Shown: positions 16,467 through 20,915 of the stretch, one piece after another
Layout: each line of letters starts with the position of its first letter
How positions within the stretch are numbered: position 1 is the first letter of the stretch
NCBI GenBank assembly: GCA_902476475.1
Contig: CABSDO010000026.1
Location: 1 to 20,915 of the forward strand
DNA length: 20,915 nucleotides
Direction: 5' to 3'
Source of the DNA: an uncultured Collinsella sp.
GTDB lineage: Bacteria; Actinomycetota; Coriobacteriia; Coriobacteriales; Coriobacteriaceae
Notes under the pieces: model-generated
The model's database searches: none
What the model was told of the DNA's origin: nothing
Seen by the model: only the letters and a program-made list of their open reading frames with translations
Program-made: the position numbers and the translations under genes

Positions 16467-17657
16467 ATGTCACCAAACAGCGATTCCATCCTTTCCCAGG
16501 AGCTCTCGCGCCGCACTGCCCTTAAGGCCCTGTTCGGCGCCGCTTCTGCGGCAGTTCTTTTTGGCCTGCCCACTCGCGCCCATGCGGCGGAGGCTTCCAA
16601 AGAAACCACCGATAAATTGAATGCCGCCCAGGCCCAGCTCGACGAGGTTCAGGCCCAGCTCGACAGCATCGCAAATGAGTATGCGGCGCTGGCCAACAAG
16701 AATGCCCAGACCCTCAACGACATCGAGAATGTCCAGGGCAAGATTGACGACACGCAGGCCCAGATCGATGAAAAGAAGGCCGAGCTCAAGAAGAAGCGCA
16801 ACGACCTTTCCGATCGCGTGGCCGCCAGCTACAAGTCCGGCGGTACGAACATCCTGTCGCTGCTGCTGGCCTCTGGCTCGTTTGAGGAACTCGTCGCCAA
16901 CGCGCATTACGTTGAGAAGATCAACAAGAGCGACCGCGATGCCATCGAGGATATCCAGACGATTCAGGCTGAGCTCGACGCGCAGAAGACCGAGCTCGAA
17001 GCACAAAAGGCCAACCTGGAGAAACTCAAGGACCAGCAGACGGCTCAGATGCAGGATATGCAGGCCAAGCAGCAAGAAGTCCAGACCGTGCTGAACGGTC
17101 TTTCCGACGACGTCAAGGAGCTCATGGCTCAGCGCGATTCCGAGATCCTCGCTGCCGCCCAGGCTGAGGAGGCCGCTAGGAAGGCGGCTGCGGCAGCCGC
17201 GGCCTCTGCGAACACGGGCTCTTCTTCGGGTGGCGGCTCGTATGCCGGCGGCACCCCGCAACAGACGGGCGGTTCGGGCAAGCAGCAGGCCGTCGTCAAT
17301 GCGTGCTACTCGACGCCTTCTCCCGGCCAGGGCTGGTGTGCTGCCTGGGTTACCAACGTCTTCCGCAATGCCGGCGTGGGCTATTTTGGCGGCAACGCGT
17401 GTGACATGTTCAACGCCTGGTGCTATAGCTCCGACCGCTCGGCGCTGCAGGTGGGCATGATCGTGGCAGATTCCTCGCACAGCGGCACGGGTGCTCCGGG
17501 CCTTATCTACGGTCATGTGGGTATCTACGTTGGCGGCGGCATCGTTATGAGCAACGAGGGTGCCATTACGTCGAAGTCGCTTGATTCGTTTATTAGCTTC
17601 TATGGTACTGGCTCTGGCGTGCGCTGGGGCTGGCTCGGCGGCGTGGTGCTGTCGTAA
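16467..17657 (+). CDS. Secreted coiled-coil peptidoglycan hydrolase (PcsB-like, CHAP-type C-terminus)
   Basis: The 396-residue protein begins with a Tat-type signal, SRRTALKALFG plus a hydrophobic core, and is probably cut after AHA (residue 40). Residues ~43-240 are a long heptad coiled coil rich in Gln, Glu, Lys and Ala, like the PcsB/RipA regulatory region that autoinhibits or docks to the FtsEX-type complex. An Ala run and a Gly/Ser linker follow (~238-272). The C-terminal ~120 residues look like a CHAP or NlpC/P60-type cysteine peptidase: nucleophile in GQGWCAAWV (C291) and histidine in YGHVGIYVGGG (H350). It probably cleaves wall peptides during division. The ATG start is preceded by GGAG at five bases. 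It is a single-gene unit with its own promoter. Confidence 0.88.
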   Translation: MSPNSDSILSQELSRRTALKALFGAASAAVLFGLPTRAHAAEASKETTDKLNAAQAQLDEVQAQLDSIANEYAALANKNAQTLNDIENVQGKIDDTQAQIDEKKAELKKKRNDLSDRVAASYKSGGTNILSLLLASGSFEELVANAHYVEKINKSDRDAIEDIQTIQAELDAQKTELEAQKANLEKLKDQQTAQMQDMQAKQQEVQTVLNGLSDDVKELMAQRDSEILAAAQAEEAARKAAAAAAASANTGSSSGGGSYAGGTPQQTGGSGKQQAVVNACYSTPSPGQGWCAAWVTNVFRNAGVGYFGGNACDMFNAWCYSSDRSALQVGMIVADSSHSGTGAPGLIYGHVGIYVGGGIVMSNEGAITSKSLDSFISFYGTGSGVRWGWLGGVVLS

Positions 17658-17666
17658 CTGTAAGTT

Positions 17667-17802
17667 GGGCCGCGTGCCCGTCCGCAATATATTTGATTGC
17701 CTGCTCGGACAGTCCTGCGCAAGACGAAGGCCACATTAAGTGGCCTTCTTTGCGTGTGGAACTCGCGATCAATCAAATATATTGCGGACGGGCACGCGGC
17801 CC
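17667..17802. repeat. Perfect 33-bp inverted repeat enclosing a hairpin repeat
   Basis: The arms 17667-17699 and 17770-17802 are exact reverse complements over 33 bp. They begin GGGCCGCGTGCCCGTCCGCA and include an AT-rich inner part, ATATATTTGATTG. The 70-bp interior holds copy B of the repeat also seen at 8-51. The structure starts nine bases after the hydrolase stop codon. No target-site duplication or open reading frame is evident. Confidence 0.9.
17726..17769. repeat. Hairpin repeat, copy B
   Basis: A 9-bp stem (17726-17734 with 17740-17748) encloses the loop ATTAA and is followed by TTTGCGTG and GGAACTCGCGAT. It is identical to copy A at 39 of 44 positions. Two of the five differences form a compensating pair in the stem. 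Confidence 0.75.
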
Positions 17803-17854
17803 TCTCGGGTTCGGGGCGCTACGCACCGGACTGGGTTAGCTGAATAAATATGGT

Positions 17855-17881
17855 GAAGGCCCCTTTCGGGGCCTTCTTTTT
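17855..17881 (+). terminator. Terminator between the hydrolase gene and murB
   Basis: GAAGGCCCC/GGGGCCTTC (17855-17863 with 17868-17876) has a TTTC loop and is followed by TTTTT on the plus strand. The T-run overlaps the murB stop codon. On the minus strand the loop is GAAA, a stable tetraloop, but no T-tract follows. It therefore mainly terminates plus-strand transcription. Confidence 0.88.
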
Positions 17882-18806
17882 ATAGGAATTCGCCTACTCG
17901 GTGGACTTCGGGTTCTAGGTCTACGTTGAATTGGTCTTTGACGGTTGTTTGGATGTGGCGGATGAGTTCGTCGACATCGGCGGCGGTGGCGTGGTCGGCG
18001 TTGACGATGAAGCCGCAGTGCTTTTCGCTCACCTGCGCGCCGCCGATGGCGTGTCCTCGCAGGCCGGCGTCCATGATGAGCTTGCCGGCAAAGTAGCCCT
18101 CGGGGCGCTTGAAGGTGGAGCCGGCACTCGGCATGTCGAGCGGCTGCTTGTCCTCGCGGCGCTGGCAGTAGTCGTCCATGTCGGCCTTGATCATCGCGGC
18201 GTTGCCCGGGGCGAGATTGAAAGTGGCCGAAAGCACGATGAAATCGTCGTCGGCAATGCGGCTCTTGCGATAGCCCAGGTTGAGCTCATCGACATCGAAC
18301 TCGATAATGCTGCCGCTACCGCGGGTGCCGTCGTCGAGCATGCGTGCGGGCTTGTAGACGCGCACGGACTCCAGCACATCGGCCATGCAAGCGCCGTATG
18401 CTCCGGCGTTCATGTAGCAGGCACCGCCGACCGATCCGGGAATGCCCGAGATGGGCTCCATGCCGGTAAGGCCGGCCTCGGCTGCCGCCGTGACGTGCGT
18501 GCCGTCGACCGTAATGTCGGAGAGGCCCTCGCCCAGCGCTACGACGACGCCGCGGATGCCCTTGTCGCCGACGAGCAAGTCGGAGCCGTTGCCCACGATG
18601 GTGAGTGGTAGATTGCAGCGATAGCAGGTATCGAGCGTGGCGACGAGGCCCTGCTCAGTATCGGGCGTGACAAAGACGTCGGCCGGACCGCCGATCTTAA
18701 ACGTGGTGTGCTCGCGCATGGGCTCGCTCATCAGCACGTTGTCCTCGCCGGCAACGCCAGCGAGCGCGCACAGCAGGTCCTCGTTAAAAAAATCGTTCTC
18801 GTGCAT
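17880..18806 (-). CDS. murB: UDP-N-acetylenolpyruvoylglucosamine reductase
   Basis: This FAD enzyme reduces enolpyruvyl-UDP-GlcNAc to UDP-MurNAc in wall synthesis. FAD-binding hallmarks are TTFKIGGPADVFV, NGSDLLV and GIPGSVGGACYMNAGAYG. The catalytic serine is in SAGSTFKRP (about S230) and the glutamate in EPEVHRVG (about E300). Lack of a tyrosine loop points to the type II form. The 309-residue length is normal. The segment between the VT strand and GLTGME is about 12 residues shorter than I expect for the family, because only AAAEA fills it. The start was placed at the ATG preceded by AAAAGGCGGA; the longer frame has no ribosome binding site. It is divergent from the LacI gene. Confidence 0.92.
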   Translation of the reverse strand: MHENDFFNEDLLCALAGVAGEDNVLMSEPMREHTTFKIGGPADVFVTPDTEQGLVATLDTCYRCNLPLTIVGNGSDLLVGDKGIRGVVVALGEGLSDITVDGTHVTAAAEAGLTGMEPISGIPGSVGGACYMNAGAYGACMADVLESVRVYKPARMLDDGTRGSGSIIEFDVDELNLGYRKSRIADDDFIVLSATFNLAPGNAAMIKADMDDYCQRREDKQPLDMPSAGSTFKRPEGYFAGKLIMDAGLRGHAIGGAQVSEKHCGFIVNADHATAADVDELIRHIQTTVKDQFNVDLEPEVHRVGEFL

Positions 18807-18838
18807 ACGGATATCCGCCTTTTGGTGGTCGTTGTCAT

Positions 18839-18855
18839 CAATCGATTGCAATATA
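18839..18855 (-). promoter_or_regulatory. Candidate murB -10 and adjoining palindrome
   Basis: TATATT (minus strand, 18850-18855) is a good -10 about 45 bp before murB. CAATCGATTG (18839-18848), a perfect 10-bp palindrome, lies at the expected transcription start. A binding protein for it is unknown. The -35 is not convincing. Confidence 0.35.
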
Positions 18856-18948
18856 CCCCACCCGGACGGATTTGGTGCGCTGGCGGCGATAAAACAGCCG
18901 TCCACCGGATTGGTAAAGTGTTTATCACCGAGGTAGAGGGGTAGTCGC

Positions 18949-18954
18949 TATACT
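18949..18954 (+). promoter_or_regulatory. Candidate -10 of the LacI-family gene
   Basis: TATACT lies 36 bp before the start codon. The best -35, CACCGA at 17 bp, is weak. Confidence 0.4.
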
Positions 18955-18989
18955 TTCAAGAGATTGCGCGTAAACCCGGAAGGAGCGAG

Positions 18990-20018
18990 ATGGCCAACAA
19001 AGTCACTCTCAAGCAGATCGCCCAGGAGGTGGGGCTTTCCCCCTCGTCGGTCTCGCTTGTTCTCAATAATCGGCCCTGTCGCATCTCGGAAGAAAACCGC
19101 AAGCTCATCAAAGAGGTCGCGGCGCGCAACCACTATGTTCCCAACCAGATTGCGCGCAGCCTGGTCATGCGCGAGTCGCGCACGCTGGGCCTTATCGTCC
19201 CTAACATCGAGAGCCGCTTTTTTGCCTCGCTCGCCGGTAGCCTGGAAAAGCGCTGCCGCGAGGACGGTTATGCGCTCTTCATTACCAGCTCGGGCGGAAG
19301 CGCCGATGACGATCTGGAGCTGCTGCGCCAGCTGGTGACGCGCGGCGTTGATGGCGTCTTCCTGGTGGTGGGTGACGAGTTCTCCGATGACCGCGCCCTG
19401 CGCGAAGAAGTCAGCCACCTGCCCATCCCGGCCGTAATGGTCGACCGTGCCATTGAGGGGCTCGAGTGCGACAAGGTGATGTTCGACCACGAGATGGGCG
19501 GCTATATGGCCACCCGCTATCTGATCGAGCAAGGTCATCGCCGCATCGCCTGCCTGGTTAATGCCCGCCGTTCCAATACGGGTCGCAAGCGACTTGCCGG
19601 CTATGAGCGCGCGCTGCGCGAGGTTGGCCTGCCGATCGACGCGCGTTTGGAGTTTGAGAGCGAGTACTACATTCCGAGCGCATACGAGGCCTCGGAGGCA
19701 GTGCTCGCAACTGACGCCACTGCCGTGTTCGCAAGCTCGGATAACATTGCCCTCGGTTTGCTCAAGCGCTTGCACGAGATGGGGAAGAGCATCCCGGGCG
19801 ATATCTCGGTGGTGAGCTATGACAACTCGGCGGCCGACGTTCTCTTTGAGCCGGCGCTGACCGCGATTGAGCAGGACCCTGGTGTCCTTGCGGAGCATGC
19901 TTTTGGCTGCATGTCCAAGCGTCTTGCCGGTAGGGGCGGCAGGCGTGCCGAAGAGGTCGTTCTGGAGCCGGAGCTTATCGTTAAGGACAGCGTGCTCGAG
20001 CTTACTAAACACAACTAA
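18990..20018 (+). CDS. LacI-family transcriptional regulator
   Basis: The 342-residue repressor has an N-terminal helix-turn-helix, VTLKQIAQEVGLSPSSVSLV, and the hinge YVPNQIARSLVMRES. A periplasmic-binding-protein-like sensor domain follows, from about residue 65 (TLGLIVPNIESRFFASLAGS) to the end, including FASSDNIALGLLKRL and ISVVSYDNS. The ligand is probably a sugar or sugar phosphate but cannot be named. The ATG is preceded by AAGGAG. The gene lies 204 bp upstream of the phosphoketolase gene on the same strand. Two AAAACGTTTT palindromes with the central CG typical of LacI-family operators lie in that gap, so control of phosphoketolase is likely. It is not CcpA-like enough in the hinge or core for me to name it so. 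Confidence 0.93.
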   Translation: MANKVTLKQIAQEVGLSPSSVSLVLNNRPCRISEENRKLIKEVAARNHYVPNQIARSLVMRESRTLGLIVPNIESRFFASLAGSLEKRCREDGYALFITSSGGSADDDLELLRQLVTRGVDGVFLVVGDEFSDDRALREEVSHLPIPAVMVDRAIEGLECDKVMFDHEMGGYMATRYLIEQGHRRIACLVNARRSNTGRKRLAGYERALREVGLPIDARLEFESEYYIPSAYEASEAVLATDATAVFASSDNIALGLLKRLHEMGKSIPGDISVVSYDNSAADVLFEPALTAIEQDPGVLAEHAFGCMSKRLAGRGGRRAEEVVLEPELIVKDSVLELTKHN

Positions 20019-20027
20019 ACACGTTTA
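20016..20027 (+). promoter_or_regulatory. Possible upstream operator at the lacI-family stop codon
   Basis: TAAACACGTTTA has 5-bp arms (TAAAC/GTTTA) and starts with the stop codon itself. It resembles the operators 105 bp downstream, but the centre is AC rather than CG, so it is a weaker candidate. Confidence 0.3.
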
Positions 20028-20120
20028 CCAATTTGCAGAGACCGAATGTGGAGCACCTGTGACAATCAACGCCGCAGGTGAATGTCGCGTTTTGCTAATC
20101 GATGGGATTGATAAGGGTGG

Positions 20121-20164
20121 TAAAACGTTTTTTCACCATGATAAAACGTTTTAGCAAATATACT
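20121..20164 (+). promoter_or_regulatory. Phosphoketolase promoter with two LacI-type operators
   Basis: TAAAACGTTTTT (20121-20132) and TAAAACGTTTTA (20142-20153) share AAAACGTTTT, and their centres are 21 bp apart. TATACT (20159-20164) is a good -10 six bases after the second site. The two sites therefore cover the -35 region and spacer, where a repressor would exclude RNA polymerase. Confidence 0.7.
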
Positions 20165-20222
20165 GGTCCCAACGAAAGGTTGCCGTATTGGAGGGTGACC
20201 GCACAGCGAAGGGACATAAACA

Positions 20223-20915
20223 ATGGCTAAAACACTGGGGACGCCGTGGCAAAAGCTGGGCCACGAGGTGCCGGCTTCCGAGCTCGAGGGCGTCGACCTG
20301 TATTGGCGCGCATCGAACTATCTGTCCGTCGGTCAGATCTACCTTCGCTCTAACCCGCTAATGCGCCCCGACTTTGTTGATGAGAAAACCGGTGAGGTGC
20401 GCGACTTCGGTCGTCCGGACGTTAAGCACCGCCTGGTTGGCCACTGGGGCACCACGCCCGGCATCAACTTCCTGTTCGGTCACGTCAATCGACTGATCGC
20501 CGACCACAACCAGAACGCTATCTTCTTGATGGGCCCTGGTCACGGTGGCCCCGCCGGTACTGCTCAGTCGCTGCTCGACGGCACCTACCGCGAGATTCGC
20601 CCCGACATCACCAATGACGAGGCCGGCCTGCAGAAGTTCTTCCGCCAGTTCTCCTATCCCGGCGGCATCCCGAGCCACTTTGCGCCCGAGACGCCCGGTT
20701 CCATCCACGAGGGCGGCGAGCTCGGCTACACGCTCAGCCACGCTTACGGTGCCGTTATGGACAACCCGAGCCTGCTGGCCGTGGCCGTGGTGGGCGACGG
20801 CGAGTCCGAGACCGGTCCGCTCGCGACCTCTTGGCAGTCCAACAAGCTCGTGAACCCGGCAACCGACGGCATCGTCCTGCCGATCCTGCACCTCAACGGC
20901 TACAAGATCGCCAAC
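20223..20915 (+). CDS. xfp: Phosphoketolase, N-terminal part (cut by window end)
   Basis: This is the first 231 codons of a xylulose-5-phosphate/fructose-6-phosphate phosphoketolase, a thiamine-diphosphate enzyme that splits sugar phosphates with phosphate to give acetyl-phosphate and an aldose phosphate. Family hallmarks visible are WRASNYLSVGQIYL, RLVGHWGTTPG, MGPGHGGPA, SYPGGIPSHFAPETPGSIHEGGELGY and the cofactor-binding GDGESETGP ending in LHLNGYKI. Full-length enzymes have about 790-830 residues, so more than 550 lie outside. The start is the ATG with AAGGGA eight bases upstream. The frame is open to the last base. The upstream operators and LacI-family gene point to sugar-responsive control. 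Confidence 0.96.
   Translation, partial: MAKTLGTPWQKLGHEVPASELEGVDLYWRASNYLSVGQIYLRSNPLMRPDFVDEKTGEVRDFGRPDVKHRLVGHWGTTPGINFLFGHVNRLIADHNQNAIFLMGPGHGGPAGTAQSLLDGTYREIRPDITNDEAGLQKFFRQFSYPGGIPSHFAPETPGSIHEGGELGYTLSHAYGAVMDNPSLLAVAVVGDGESETGPLATSWQSNKLVNPATDGIVLPILHLNGYKIAN

Noticed and set aside
16406..16469. CATATGTAC (16406-16414) exactly complementary to GTACATATG (16461-16469), which includes the hydrolase start codon
   Set aside because: The best promoter has its -10 at 16417-16422, so the upstream half would not be in the transcript. Start-codon sequestration is therefore unlikely unless an earlier promoter is used.
17667..17802. Insertion sequence or phase-variable promoter inversion
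   Set aside because: The 70-bp interior has no reading frame and no recognisable promoter, no target duplication flanks the arms, and no recombinase gene is in the window. Kept only as an alternative explanation.

Overview
The window looks like chromosomal DNA of a high-GC Gram-positive gut bacterium, most likely a Coriobacteriia member such as Collinsella. This is inferred from gene content (phosphoketolase, an MsmEFGK-type sugar ABC system, Tat-exported cell-wall proteins), GC- and AAG/GAG-rich codon use, and frequent GAAAGG-type ribosome binding sites. It was not tested by any database search. No phage, transposase, integrase or CRISPR array is visible.

Layout. 1-391: a copy of a short hairpin repeat, then a terminator and tRNA-Gln (minus strand). 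392-2461 (minus): a peptidoglycan-binding protein and a polyprenyl diphosphate synthase. 2575-5025 (minus): one continuous gene joining a PTS sugar permease (EIIC-EIIB) to a HAD-type sugar phosphatase. Divergent from it is a GntR/UTRA regulator (5250-5969, plus). 6276-10641 (plus): an operon for a sugar ABC importer (Tat lipoprotein binding protein, two permeases, ATPase), with stem-loops in two of its gene junctions. 10642-11015 is non-coding and holds two terminators and a pair of inverted-repeat units set exactly 80 bp apart. 11016-14917 (minus): malQ then glgP. 15139-16200 (minus): galE. 16467-17657 (plus): a secreted coiled-coil peptidoglycan hydrolase, followed by a 136-bp structure with perfect 33-bp inverted arms that encloses a second copy of the repeat seen at the window start. 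17880-18806 (minus): murB. 18990-20018 (plus): a LacI-family regulator. 20223 to the window end (plus): the N-terminal part of phosphoketolase, behind operator-like palindromes.

How the genes may work together. Most of the window concerns alpha-glucan and sugar use: a PTS and an ABC route for uptake, MalQ and GlgP to process maltodextrins to glucose-1-phosphate, GalE for UDP-sugar interconversion, and phosphoketolase for acetyl-phosphate production. Close relatives of one palindrome, TTGTTTAAACAA, lie in the control regions of the PTS-phosphatase gene, the gntR gene, the ABC operon and malQ-glgP. This suggests a single regulon, plausibly under the GntR protein.

The most striking item is the PTS-phosphatase fusion. 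It would import and phosphorylate a sugar and could then remove the phosphate with the same polypeptide, delivering free sugar to MalQ/GlgP-type enzymes. That function is inference.
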